DNA from: JBCBSZ01 sp039185015
Lineage (GTDB): Bacteria > Actinomycetota > Acidimicrobiia > Acidimicrobiales > Poriferisodalaceae
Reading direction: 5' to 3'
NCBI GenBank assembly: GCA_039185015.1
Contig: JBCDAU010000022.1
Span: forward strand, 21,288 to 85,287
DNA: 64,000 bases
Shown piece by piece: positions 52,969 to 63,074 of this stretch (its first letter is position 1; each line of letters begins with the position of its first letter). The notes under the pieces are model-generated. The model was not told the origin of the DNA. It did not search any database and worked only from the letters and a program-made list of their open reading frames with translations. The translations under genes were made by a program, and so were the position numbers.

Positions 52969-54078
52969 TCAGCGGGTGCCGGCCTCGCTGAGGGCGAGGA
53001 CCTCACCGGCGTTGTCGGGCGTCACGAAGCCCGGGCCGGTGAGGATCGGCAGACCGCCACCAAGGGTGTTCTGGTTGGTGACGTTGAGGAACAGGAGCAG
53101 CACGGGCATGTAGCCCTGCAGGTACTGCTGCTGGTCCACGGTGAAGGCGATGTCGCCTGCCTCGATGGCGCCGAGGAGCTCCGGCGTCAGGTCGAAGCCA
53201 CCGATGGTGATGTCGCGGCCGAGGTCCTGGGCGGCGCGAAGCGCCGACAGGGTCACGACCGGACCCACGCCGAGCACGCCGTCGATGTCGGGATCGGCGG
53301 CCAGCGCGGCGTTGATGGTGTTCTGCTGCTCGGTGGTGTCGGCGTCGAGGCCGACGAACTCGATGATGGTCTCACCGCCGAAGGTCTCGGCGAGACCGTT
53401 GCAGCGCTCTTCGAGTCCGACGTTGCCCTGCTCCTGCTGGGCGCAGAGCACCTTGGTCGCGCCGGCCTCGTTGAAGCGCTCACCAGCGCCGTTGCCGGCG
53501 ATGTCCTCGGTCTGGCCGACGTGGGTCAGCGCACCGATGTTCTGGTAGTCGTTCGAGCCCGAGTTGAGCGTGATCACCGGGACGCCGGCGCCGACCGCGC
53601 CCTGGAGCGGCCCGACGAGTGCATCGGGGTCGGGCAGTGATGCGGCGATGCCGTTCGAACCCTCGGCCACGGCGGCCTCGATGTCCTGCACCATCACCTG
53701 GGCGTCGTTGTTGCCCGGCCGCCAGACCAGGGTCACGCCGAGGTCGGCAGCCGCCTGATCGGCACCCCGCTTCACGACCGACCAGAACGGACCGTCGTCG
53801 GAGTGGGTGATCATGTGGAACGTGAGGTCGCCGCCCTGGTCGAGGGCCACGTCGTCATCGCCGCCGTCGTCGCCACCGGCCTCGACGTCCTCACCGTCGT
53901 CGCCGGCGTCATCGCCACCGTCATCACCGTCGTCGCCACCCTCGTCACCGCCACCGGCGGTCTCTTCGGTGGTGTCGCCGCCGTCATCGCCGCCGTCGTC
54001 GTCGTCACTGTCGCCGCAGGCCGCGGCGATGAGCGTGAACGCCAGCAGGATGCCGAGCAACGCTCGCCAATTCCTCAT
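52969..54078 (-). CDS. Sugar ABC transporter substrate-binding lipoprotein
   Basis: A 369-residue exported protein. The N terminus is a lipoprotein signal (MRNWRALLGILLAFTLIAA, then A-C-G). An unusually long Asp/Gly-rich linker follows from about residue 22 to 80, almost only D, G and E. The mature domain (FHMITHSDDGPFWSVVKRG) is the periplasmic-binding-protein type I fold of ribose/inositol binding proteins, with VITLNSGSND and GVLGVGPVV as hinge strands. It is encoded directly after iolE and before the permease; myo-inositol is the likely ligand by context. Confidence 0.9.
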   Translation of the reverse strand: MRNWRALLGILLAFTLIAAACGDSDDDDGGDDGGDTTEETAGGGDEGGDDGDDGGDDAGDDGEDVEAGGDDGGDDDVALDQGGDLTFHMITHSDDGPFWSVVKRGADQAAADLGVTLVWRPGNNDAQVMVQDIEAAVAEGSNGIAASLPDPDALVGPLQGAVGAGVPVITLNSGSNDYQNIGALTHVGQTEDIAGNGAGERFNEAGATKVLCAQQEQGNVGLEERCNGLAETFGGETIIEFVGLDADTTEQQNTINAALAADPDIDGVLGVGPVVTLSALRAAQDLGRDITIGGFDLTPELLGAIEAGDIAFTVDQQQYLQGYMPVLLLFLNVTNQNTLGGGLPILTGPGFVTPDNAGEVLALSEAGTR

Positions 54079-54104
54079 GGGTTTCCTCCCTCTCGGAGTG
54101 TGAG

Positions 54105-54126
54105 GCACGAGCTCCCCAGCTCGTGC
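54105..54126. promoter_or_regulatory. Stem-loop between iolE and the binding-protein gene
   Basis: A 9-base perfect inverted repeat GCACGAGCT, loop CCCC, AGCTCGTGC, 28 bases after the iolE stop and 27 bases before the binding-protein ATG. It lacks a T-run. Together with the hairpin at 52916 it brackets the binding-protein gene, consistent with a stabilised single-gene mRNA segment. Confidence 0.5.
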
Positions 54127-54154
54127 GGTTGCAACCTCGGCTCGCTCGGGACGC

Positions 54155-55036
54155 TCATGCGTCGAGCGAGCGGAGGAAGTCGACGCTTCTCCGGACGTCG
54201 ATCTGTGGTCCCCCGTCGAGCGGGGGATCGCCCTCGGTGAGGGCGCAGTCCTGTTCGAGCACGTACCAGCCGTCGTATCCACGCTCGCGCAGCGCGCGGA
54301 TCGACTCGGCGATGGGGAGGTCGCCGTCGCCGAGAGCGGGGAACACGCCCTCGCGCACGGCGTCGAACAGCGTGACCTCACCGGCGGCGAGCCGACGACC
54401 GACCTCCATGACCACCTCCTTGAGGTGGACGAGGCCGATGCGGTCGGCACGGCGGTCGACGAAGTCGAGCAGGTCGACGCCGCCGATGGCGAGGTGGCCG
54501 GTGTCGAAGACGATGCCGTGGTCGCCGAGGTCGAGGAAGCGCTCGATCTCCTCGGCGGTCTCGATGACGGTGTCGACGTGCGGGTGGACGACCTGTTCCA
54601 GGCCGGCGGCCCGCACGATCACCTCGACCTCGTCGAGCATCTGACCCATGTGCGCCCAGGCGGCGTCGTCGAGTGGCTGGCGCGGGCCCCAGTCCCAGGT
54701 CGTGACGGCGGCGCTGTTGAAGTACGACGCGCCGGCACCGGCCAGCGAGTCGGCCGAGCGCTTCGCGGCGGCGATCGTCTCCTCACGCTCGGTCGGATCG
54801 TGGAGCACCAGCGGCACGAACCCGGCCAGGATGCGGAGTCCGTGCGGCTCGAGCATCGGCAGGAGCGCGTCCTGTTCCCCGGGCAGCCACCCGATCGAGC
54901 CCATCTCGGTCGCCGGCAGTCCGATGGCACCCATCTCGGCGAGGACGCGCTCGGGCGCGAGCTGGTGACCCCAGCCCGGGACCTCGCAGACGCCCCACGA
55001 GATGGGGGCGCCGGCGACCTTGTCGAGCGACATCAT
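54155..55036 (-). CDS. iolE: Inosose dehydratase-like sugar isomerase/epimerase (IolE)
   Basis: A 293-residue TIM-barrel of the AP-endonuclease 2/xylose isomerase-like family. The start PISWGVCEVPGWG and TEMGSIGWLP are close to IolE, and metal ligands appear in HPHVDTVIE, FDTGHLAIGG, HLKEV and LEQD. IolE dehydrates 2-keto-myo-inositol to the substrate of IolD. ATG 55036 (or 55033) follows GGAGG. It is the first gene of the minus-strand operon, divergent from the LacI regulator with two operators between. Confidence 0.87.
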   Translation of the reverse strand: MMSLDKVAGAPISWGVCEVPGWGHQLAPERVLAEMGAIGLPATEMGSIGWLPGEQDALLPMLEPHGLRILAGFVPLVLHDPTEREETIAAAKRSADSLAGAGASYFNSAAVTTWDWGPRQPLDDAAWAHMGQMLDEVEVIVRAAGLEQVVHPHVDTVIETAEEIERFLDLGDHGIVFDTGHLAIGGVDLLDFVDRRADRIGLVHLKEVVMEVGRRLAAGEVTLFDAVREGVFPALGDGDLPIAESIRALRERGYDGWYVLEQDCALTEGDPPLDGGPQIDVRRSVDFLRSLDA

Positions 55037-55119
55037 GCGGAGCGGTCCTCCGTCGGATCGTGTGGCGGTGCGCGAGGGCGCGACCGTCCGGCTACGCCCG
55101 GATCGACGGTCCCTCCCGC

Positions 55120-55133
55120 TTAGAGCGCTCCAA
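55120..55133. promoter_or_regulatory. LacI-type operator, site 1
   Basis: TTAGAGCGCTCCAA, a 14-base palindrome with one mismatch and a central CG, as LacI/GalR regulators prefer. It lies 84 bases upstream of iolE on that gene's side. Confidence 0.7.
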
Positions 55134-55199
55134 TGGCTACTCCGGCGTGTTCGAGGTGTCAAGGGATTCGCGTGACGGCCGTCACGGTCCCTCATTGCG

Positions 55200-55213
55200 T
55201 TGGAGCGCTCCAA
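55200..55213. promoter_or_regulatory. LacI-type operator, site 2
   Basis: TTGGAGCGCTCCAA, a perfect 14-base palindrome, 18 bases before the LacI-family ATG and exactly 80 bases from site 1. The pair could support looping and control both divergent promoters. Confidence 0.78.
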
Positions 55214-55230
55214 TCACTACGGTCCAGCTC

Positions 55231-56249
55231 ATGGCCGGGCGTTCGGGGGCACCCACGATGGAGGACGTCGCCGCGCGCGCCGGCGTCTCCCGGGCCCTGG
55301 TGTCGCTGGTCATGCGGGGCTCGCCGAAGGTCAGCGATCAGCGCCGCGAGGCCGTGCTCGCCGCCGCGGAGGAGCTCGGCTACCGACCCCACGCCGCGGC
55401 CCGCTCGCTTGCCCAACGACGCTCCAACACGGTCGGCGTGGTCGTCAACGACCTCCACAACACCTTCTTCGCCGACGTCGCCGACGGCGTCCACGAGCAC
55501 GCCTCTGCCCACGGCTTTCGGCTGCTGTTGAACGCCGTCTGGCGGCGCGACGAGGACGAGGAGGAGGCGATCGAGTCACTCCTCGAGCACCGAGCCGACG
55601 CCATCGTGCTGCTCGGCCCCCGCGTGGACGAGGCGGTGCTGGTCGAGGCGGCAGCCTCGGTGCCGATCGCCGTGGTCGGTCGCCATCTCGACCTCGAGGA
55701 CATCGACGTCGTCATCAACGACGACGTGTGCGGCGCCGAGCTCGCGGTCGAGCACCTCGTCGGGCTCGGCCACCGCGACATCGTCCACGTCGACGGCGGT
55801 CGAGGTGCCGGTGCTCGGTTCCGGCGGGAGGGGTTCGAGCGTCGGATGGTCGGGCACGGACTCGAACCCCGCGTGCTCGCCGCCGACTACGACGAGGCGT
55901 CCGGGGTCAACGCCGTCGCCCAGCTCATCGAGCACGATGCGCTCCCGACCGCGATCTTCTGCGCCAACGACCTGTCGGCGGTCGGTGCGCTCGATCGTCT
56001 CGAGGGCCACGGCCTCACCCTGCCCGACGACATCTCGCTCGTCGGCTACGACAACACCTCGATCGCCGGGCTTCGTCATGTCTCGCTGACGACCATCCAC
56101 CAGCCCCGGCGCGAGATGGGCGCCAGAGCGATGCAGATGGTTCTCGAGCGGATCCAGGGGTCCCGCTCCGAGGCGGCACGCGACGTCATCGAGCCGGAGC
56201 TGATCGAGCGCTCGACCTCCGGCCCCGTTCCCACGAAGAGGGTCCCATC

Positions 56250-56253
<4 letters not shown>
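55231..56253 (+). CDS. LacI-family transcriptional regulator of the inositol regulon
   Basis: A 340-residue repressor. The N-terminal helix-turn-helix is MEDVAARAGVSRALVSLVM with the hinge AAARSLAQRRSNTVGVVV, followed by a sugar-binding type I domain (VGRHLDLEDIDVVINDD, then PTAIFCANDLSAVGAL and ISLVGYDNTSIAG). ATG 55231 lies just after the perfect operator. The gene is divergent from iolE and overlaps mmsA (GTGA), placing it at the centre of the regulon. The effector is probably an inositol catabolite. Confidence 0.9.
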
Positions 56254-57746
<1,493 letters not shown>

Positions 57747-58422
57747 ACGTTCGCGCCGACGGGCGCTCGTCGTCGCGGTCGCGCTCGCAGCGACAGCGCT
57801 GGTGGGCTGCGGGGCCGATCGACCCGAGTCGGCACCCGAGGATGCCGTCTTCGGTGTCGTGCTCGAGCAGTGCCGTGCCCTGACGTCGGCCAGGGGGACC
57901 GCCGTCGCCGTCGGGACCTACGCAGCGGTGACGGTCGCCCACTCCTTCGAGGACGTCGCCTCGTTCGAGCTCGTCGATCGACACGGCGTGGTCTGGCCGG
58001 CCGACGTCGTCCTCGTCGACCCGGGGGTCGACTTGGCCGTGCTCCAGCTCCGCGCTCCCCATCCCGCACCCCTCGAGTTGGTCGACATCGAGCTGGGCAC
58101 CGACGGCCGGATGATCTCGTTCGCCGACGCCGCGGGGCAGCGCATCGAGCCGGTGGAGATCCGTCGGCGGGTGAACGCGACGCTCGACGGTGCCGATCCG
58201 CGTCGGGCGCTGGAGGTCGGCGTGTCGGCTCGACGCGGTGACTCCGGTGCGCCGGTGCTCGACGCGCTCGACCGCGTCGGTGGCATCCACTTCGCGTCGT
58301 CCCGACGGGCCGAGCGTGGATGGGCGATCGACGTCAGCGAGGTGCGAGCGGTGCTCGAACGGGCCGATGCCTCGGCGGGCTCGGTCGAGCTCGGGTGTGG
58401 CTGATCCGTACCGAACGGGTGC

Positions 58423-58854
58423 TCAGGCGTCGAGGCTGCTGAGGTCGGGAGGCACGTCGACGGCGTGCTCCCGCAGAGCCTCCAGCGGCACCACGTCGAG
58501 CGCGCGCTGGTTGGTGGAGGCCAGGACGACCGGTGCGGCCACGCCGTCTCGGTGGGCCCGGAGCCAGTTGACCGCCGTCACGCACCATCGGTCCCCCGGT
58601 CGCAGTCCCGGGAAGCGGTACTGCGGCATCGGCGTGCTGAGGTCGTTGCCGATGCTGCGCTGGTGCTCGAGGAACTCGTCGGTCACGACCGCGCAGATCG
58701 TGTGGCTCCCGACGTCCTGTGGCCCGGTGCTGCAGCATCCATCCCGGTAGAAGCCGGTCATCGGTTCGGTGCCGCAGGGCTCCAGTTCGCCGCCGAGCAC
58801 GTTCAGTTCGTCCACATCGGTCAGTATCGCGGCCGGGATCGACGGCAACGTCAT
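58423..58854 (-). CDS. DUF2237 family protein
   Basis: A 143-residue protein with the strongly conserved DUF2237 sequence NVLGGELEPCGTEPMTGFYR, then DGCCSTGPQDVGSHTICAVV and LRPGDRWCVTAVNWLRA, with several conserved cysteines that may bind a metal. The family is widespread and has no proven function. It converges on the protease gene and lies 27 bases downstream of the DUF4262-like gene. Confidence 0.88.
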   Translation of the reverse strand: MTLPSIPAAILTDVDELNVLGGELEPCGTEPMTGFYRDGCCSTGPQDVGSHTICAVVTDEFLEHQRSIGNDLSTPMPQYRFPGLRPGDRWCVTAVNWLRAHRDGVAAPVVLASTNQRALDVVPLEALREHAVDVPPDLSSLDA

Positions 58855-58881
58855 CGTCGCGTCTCGCGGTCCGCGGTCGCC

Positions 58882-59331
58882 TCAGGACGCCATGGACAGC
58901 TCCGCCGTCGGGGCCGCGACGACGACCTCGACGATGTCGATGCTCGCCCCGGGCCACAGCACCTCGGTGAAGCGCTGGGCGATCGGCAGCAGCTCGACGT
59001 CTCCCCGGCTGGGTGCCCGGCGACGGAATCGGACGGCGCAGCCGTCGACGTCGACCACCCGGTCGGGTGTCGTGGGCGCTGCCCAACCGGCCCGCATCTG
59101 CGCGGACAGCTCGGTGAGCACGGTGCGGGCCAGCGGTTCGGCCGCGCCGACGATCATCAGCTCGGGCAGCGTGTGCACGGCGGCGTGGCCGACGGTGTGG
59201 AGCAACGGCAGGTCCACATCGGCGACCGCGACGTGCACACCGTGCTCGGCGATGTCGCGCTGGATGCGGGCGAGGCGGTGGCGGTCGGGGAGTGAGGTCA
59301 TGACGCCGAGCATCGACGCGGGGTGTGTCAT
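58882..59331 (-). CDS. DUF4262-like protein
   Basis: A 149-residue protein whose first half, IQRDIAEHGVHVAVADVDLP followed by LLHTVGHAAVHTLPELMIVG, resembles the DUF4262 pattern of a conserved His in an AEHG segment and the YTVGL..HPEL motif. The remainder is variable. Start uncertain among ATGs at 59331, 59313 and 59301. Function unknown. It follows the SRPBCC gene after 22 bases. Confidence 0.5.
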   Translation of the reverse strand: MTHPASMLGVMTSLPDRHRLARIQRDIAEHGVHVAVADVDLPLLHTVGHAAVHTLPELMIVGAAEPLARTVLTELSAQMRAGWAAPTTPDRVVDVDGCAVRFRRRAPSRGDVELLPIAQRFTEVLWPGASIDIVEVVVAAPTAELSMAS

Positions 59332-59353
59332 CGATGCACGAACAGGTGTTCGG

Positions 59354-59869
59354 TCACCACTTCGAGGCAAGCTCCTCCTCTCGTTCGGGCGACGGGCCGA
59401 CCCGGAGGAGGAACCGGACCCAACGCGACGGATCCGTGGGAACGACGTCGATGCCGAGCTCGACCGATGCCTGGTCGAGGAGGTCCTCGAGGCACTGGTC
59501 GTGGAGCGGGCGGACGACGAGGGGCCACAGCAGTCGCATCGGTCCGACCGGCCGGGCGCTGATCGTGTGGCGCAGCCCGGGTCCGTCGACGCCCGCGTAG
59601 CGGGTGAGCTCGTGGGTGCCGTCGAGGCCGAGCTCGTCCTCGAAGCGCCAGACGACCCGTACGCCGGGCGAGTGGTCGACGGTGTGGTATCGGACGAGTC
59701 CGTGGCCGCCTGCGGGCAGGTCGGTGAGGGGGCCGTCGAGGACCATCGGCGGCCACCGGCCGTTCTTCGGCCAGACGCGATCGTCGGCCTGTCCGGCGGA
59801 GTCGAGGAGCGCGCCCACGGCGTCGGGATCGGCGCCGGAGAAGGTCCGGGCGTGGATGTTCGTGATCAT
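59354..59869 (-). CDS. SRPBCC (START-like) domain protein
   Basis: A 171-residue helix-grip protein. The N-terminal strand and long helix (ARTFSGADPDAVGALLDSAG), the strand GGHGLVRYHTVDH and the C-terminal helix DQCLEDLLDQASVEL match the SRPBCC superfamily that binds hydrophobic ligands. It is divergent from the TetR gene, and two dyad sites lie between them, so it is a likely target of that regulator. Confidence 0.7.
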   Translation of the reverse strand: MITNIHARTFSGADPDAVGALLDSAGQADDRVWPKNGRWPPMVLDGPLTDLPAGGHGLVRYHTVDHSPGVRVVWRFEDELGLDGTHELTRYAGVDGPGLRHTISARPVGPMRLLWPLVVRPLHDQCLEDLLDQASVELGIDVVPTDPSRWVRFLLRVGPSPEREEELASKW

Positions 59870-59877
59870 GCATCAAG

Positions 59878-59892
59878 TGTCACTCGGTGCCA
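59878..59892. promoter_or_regulatory. TetR-type operator, site 1
   Basis: TGTCACTCGGTGCCA, an imperfect dyad (TGnCACT...AGTGnCA), 8 bases before the SRPBCC ATG on the minus strand. It repeats 35 bases further on with a single mismatch. Confidence 0.65.
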
Positions 59893-59912
59893 CGTTCAGG
59901 GCAAGAGATATC

Positions 59913-59927
59913 TGTCACTCAGTGCCA
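59913..59927. promoter_or_regulatory. TetR-type operator, site 2
   Basis: TGTCACTCAGTGCCA, differing from site 1 at one base, 29 bases before the TetR ATG. Both sites in the 87-base divergent region could control TetR and SRPBCC together. Confidence 0.68.
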
Positions 59928-59956
59928 ATCGGCTCAGCACGGCTACGCTGGATCGG

Positions 59957-60562
59957 ATGCCCACCCGAGCCGAGCATCGACGAGCGACCCTCCGTCGCCT
60001 CGGCGACGCCGCGGTCGACCTCTACGAGTCGATGGCACCGGCCGAGCCCACCGTCGACCACATCGCCAGCGAGGCGGGAGTCTCGCGACGCACGGCGTTC
60101 CGCTACATCGAGAGCAAGGAAGAGCTGCTCTTCACCCACCCGGTCCTCTGGTTCGAGATCTTCGACGCTGCGATCGCCGAGCGAGCCGACGCCCCGATCG
60201 GCGATCGCCTCCGGCATGCCTCCGACGCCATCAGCCGGGTGATCGACGCCGACCCCGAGCCCGTGCTGCGGTCGTTCCGGGTCAGCCGGGGCGTGCCGGG
60301 CGCGGCCGCCAGCTACGCCGTGGTCAACCACCGGTGGATCGATCGGGTGGAGGCCGAGATCGCCCGGGACAGCGAGGGCGACCGCTTCCGCGATCGGGTC
60401 CTCGCGGCGGCGGTGATGGGCGTGATCGACGCCGCCCTCGAGGAGTGGGCCGGCGACGAGGGCGCCACGCCACTCGTCGACCTCGTCGATCGGGGCCTCC
60501 GACTCCTCTCGCCGCTCTTCGCCGATGCCGGTGGTCAGGTGGGCGACGCGGCGCGAGGCTGA
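59957..60562 (+). CDS. TetR-family transcriptional regulator
   Basis: A 201-residue regulator. The N-terminal helix-turn-helix is HIASEAGVSRRTAFRYIESK followed by EELLF, and the C-terminal domain is helical with no further motif. ATG 59957. It begins a plus-strand unit with rhodanese (4-base gap), a PhyH-family oxygenase and a PhzF-family gene. Probable autoregulator via the two dyads upstream. Confidence 0.88.
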   Translation: MPTRAEHRRATLRRLGDAAVDLYESMAPAEPTVDHIASEAGVSRRTAFRYIESKEELLFTHPVLWFEIFDAAIAERADAPIGDRLRHASDAISRVIDADPEPVLRSFRVSRGVPGAAASYAVVNHRWIDRVEAEIARDSEGDRFRDRVLAAAVMGVIDAALEEWAGDEGATPLVDLVDRGLRLLSPLFADAGGQVGDAARG

Positions 60563-60566
60563 GGCC

Positions 60567-60983
60567 ATGACGCGACGCACGATCCACGACATGGTCCGCG
60601 AGGCGAAGGCCGAGATCGAGGAGCTCTCGGTCGACGAGCTCCAGGCCGAGATGACCGCCGGGTCGTGCACCGTGATCGACATCCGTGACATCCGCGAGCG
60701 GGTCGAGATGGGCTCGATCCCCGGTGCCGTGTCACACCCCCGCGGGATGCTCGAGTTCTGGTTCGACCCCGAGAGCCCCTACTACCGGGGCCACCAGTTC
60801 GACGACCGCTTCGTCTTCTACTGCGCCGGCGGACTGCGCTCGGCGCTCGCCACCAAGGCGATCCAGGACCTCGGCTTCACCAACGTCGCCCACCTCGAGC
60901 CCGGCTTCGGTGGGTGGAAGGACGCCGACGCCGAGATCGAGGACGTCGCCTCGACCTCGAAGTGGGTCAAGCGGGAGGGATGA
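60567..60983 (+). CDS. Rhodanese-domain protein
   Basis: A 138-residue single-domain sulfurtransferase-like protein. The active cysteine is in FVFYCAGGLRSALAT, with IDIRDIRERVEMGSIPGAVS as the N-terminal rhodanese strand and HLEPGFGGWKDA at the end. The loop CAGGLRS is six residues, as in rhodaneses acting on sulfur donors. ATGA overlap with the following oxygenase gene shows coupling. Confidence 0.9.
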   Translation: MTRRTIHDMVREAKAEIEELSVDELQAEMTAGSCTVIDIRDIRERVEMGSIPGAVSHPRGMLEFWFDPESPYYRGHQFDDRFVFYCAGGLRSALATKAIQDLGFTNVAHLEPGFGGWKDADAEIEDVASTSKWVKREG

Positions 60984-62182
60984 GCGGCGTGTCCGACACC
61001 CTCACCGAACGGCAGCGGGGTTGGTTCGTCGAGTGCCCACCCAACGGCTTCGTCGAGCGTCCGAGGCTCGCCGCCACGAACGACAACCGGGCCGGCATCT
61101 ACGCCGACGACATCGACCCGGCGATCGAGACCACGCCCGAGCACCGCAACCTGGCCTCCGGTGACCCTCGATGCGCCGGGTGGCAGCGACGCCCGGACGA
61201 TCCCCACGTCCGGGCGCTGCGGGCCGAGCTGCGTGAGCACAACGGCATCCCCGACCTCGAGGTCTGCGCGCCGCACGAGGTGCATCGGGCCGCTGCCCTC
61301 TTCCACCGGGACGGGTTCGTCGTCGTGCGCGATGCGCTCACCGGCGACCGCCTCGCCGCGCTGCAGGAGGCGACGATCCGCGTGGTCGACGAGATCCTCG
61401 ACGTCGATCCGGTCGGCGCCGCCGGTGGGGGAGCGGGCGGGCTCCCGCACCGCTACTCGTTCGGCGGGACCTCTGGCTCCCGGCACCGGCTCCACGAGCA
61501 GGCCTGGGTCGACGTGATCGACCTGCCGACGACCACCCCGATCCTCACCGAGATCTTCGGCTCCGACACCTACATCTGCGGCGGTGGTGGCGGCGACGTC
61601 TCCCTGCCGGGGGCGATCGAGTACCAGGGCCTCCACAGCGACAACCTCTGGGCCGAGCCACACGACCCCGTCGGTGGGCTCACCATGCGCGAGCTCCCGG
61701 CGAGCGTCGTGACCATCAACTTCGCCATGGTGGACCTGACCTGGGAGAACGGTCCGATCCGTCAGATTCCCGGTTCGCAGCGGTGGATGGAGGCGATCCC
61801 GAACCTGGTCGACGAGCCCCGATGGATGCGGTGGTCGACCGTGTGCCCGGCACCGGCCGGCTCGGCGATCATCCGCGACAACCGCGCCTGGCACAGCGGC
61901 ACGCCCAACCTCTCCGACCACGTCCGGGCGCTGCCCAACGTCGAGTACTACGCCCCCTGGTTCCGGAGCGAGAGCGTGCATCGCTGTCTGCCCTTCGACC
62001 GGTGGGAGACGCTGTCCGACCACGGACGACGGATCACCCGATACGTCGTCGCCCAGCCAGGGGAGGTGGTCATGGGCGCCGGCTTCACGCACCCCCGGCA
62101 GGCCGAGCGGGACGCCTTCCTCGAACGGCAGGCCGCCGAGGTCGGTGTGGAGGCCGCCGAGCGCTGGTGGTCGCTCCGATGA
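60980..62182 (+). CDS. Phytanoyl-CoA dioxygenase (PhyH) family protein
   Basis: A 400-residue non-heme iron oxygenase-like protein. The iron site appears as H-S-D in YQGLHSDNLWAEP, with the distal histidine in RAWHSGTPNLSDHVRALPNV and its following arginine. The N-terminal 110 residues are an extra region with no recognised domain. It is longer than usual PhyH proteins. It overlaps both neighbours (rhodanese and PhzF) with ATGA junctions, implying a tightly linked pathway. Substrate unknown. Confidence 0.82.
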   Translation: MSGVSDTLTERQRGWFVECPPNGFVERPRLAATNDNRAGIYADDIDPAIETTPEHRNLASGDPRCAGWQRRPDDPHVRALRAELREHNGIPDLEVCAPHEVHRAAALFHRDGFVVVRDALTGDRLAALQEATIRVVDEILDVDPVGAAGGGAGGLPHRYSFGGTSGSRHRLHEQAWVDVIDLPTTTPILTEIFGSDTYICGGGGGDVSLPGAIEYQGLHSDNLWAEPHDPVGGLTMRELPASVVTINFAMVDLTWENGPIRQIPGSQRWMEAIPNLVDEPRWMRWSTVCPAPAGSAIIRDNRAWHSGTPNLSDHVRALPNVEYYAPWFRSESVHRCLPFDRWETLSDHGRRITRYVVAQPGEVVMGAGFTHPRQAERDAFLERQAAEVGVEAAERWWSLR

Positions 62183-63015
62183 GCCGGCCGTACCGCGAGC
62201 TCGACGTCTTCGCCTCCGGACCCCTGTCGGGCAATCCGCTCGCCGTCGTCCACGACGCCGACGGGCTCAGCACCGAGGAGATGCAGCGGTTCGCCAACTG
62301 GACCAACTTCTCCGAGACCACCTTCCTCGTACCACCCACCTCGCCGGAGGCCGACTACTCGGTACGGATCTTCACGCCCGACGTCGAGCTGCCCTTCGCC
62401 GGGCACCCGACGCTCGGCACCTGTCACGCGTGGCTGGAGGCGGGCGGCGTGCCGACGGGCGAGCTCGTGATGCAGGAGTGCGGTGTCGGACTCGTCCCGA
62501 TCCGCCGCACCGGAGCCGGACTGGCGTTCGCCGCACCACCCCTCATGCGGTCGGGACCGGTCGGCGAGGATGACGCCGAGCGCTTCCTCGGGATGCTCGG
62601 GCTCGATCGGGCGGACGTCGTCGACCTCGCCTGGATCGACAACGGGCCCGGCTGGGTGGGCGTGCTGCTGCCCAGCGCCGACGACGTGCTGGCCGTCGAG
62701 CTCGACCCCGGCACCGATCGTCACTTCGACATCGGCATCGTCGGCCCCCATCCGCCGGGAAGCGACGTCGCGATCGAGGTGCGGGCCTTCTTCTGCGCCG
62801 GTGGCACGCCGGCGGAGGACCCGGTGACCGGCAGCCTCCAGGCCTCCGTGGCGCAGTGGTTGCTGGGCGAGGGTCGCCTCGAAGCGCCGTACGTCGCCGC
62901 CCAGGGCACTCGGCTGGGGCGGGCCGGGCGGGCCCGGATCGACCTCGACGACGAGGGAGCGATCTGGGTCGGTGGGCAGACGGCCACCACGGTGACCGGC
63001 ACGGTGGTGCTCTGA
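62179..63015 (+). CDS. PhzF-family isomerase-like protein
   Basis: A 278-residue protein of the diaminopimelate-epimerase fold. The catalytic Glu lies in NFSETTFLVPP, the pattern TPDVELPFAGHPTLGTCHA is characteristic, and EDPVTGSLQASVAQWL forms the second-half active-site loop. PhzF enzymes isomerise by proton transfer. Here the gene is coupled by ATGA to the oxygenase. Function within the pathway is inferred only. Confidence 0.9.
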   Translation: MSRPYRELDVFASGPLSGNPLAVVHDADGLSTEEMQRFANWTNFSETTFLVPPTSPEADYSVRIFTPDVELPFAGHPTLGTCHAWLEAGGVPTGELVMQECGVGLVPIRRTGAGLAFAAPPLMRSGPVGEDDAERFLGMLGLDRADVVDLAWIDNGPGWVGVLLPSADDVLAVELDPGTDRHFDIGIVGPHPPGSDVAIEVRAFFCAGGTPAEDPVTGSLQASVAQWLLGEGRLEAPYVAAQGTRLGRAGRARIDLDDEGAIWVGGQTATTVTGTVVL

Positions 63016-63074
63016 GCTGACGACACCCCACCGGTACCGTTGAGGCCCATGTCAACGAGCGGGCCGAGCCGACC

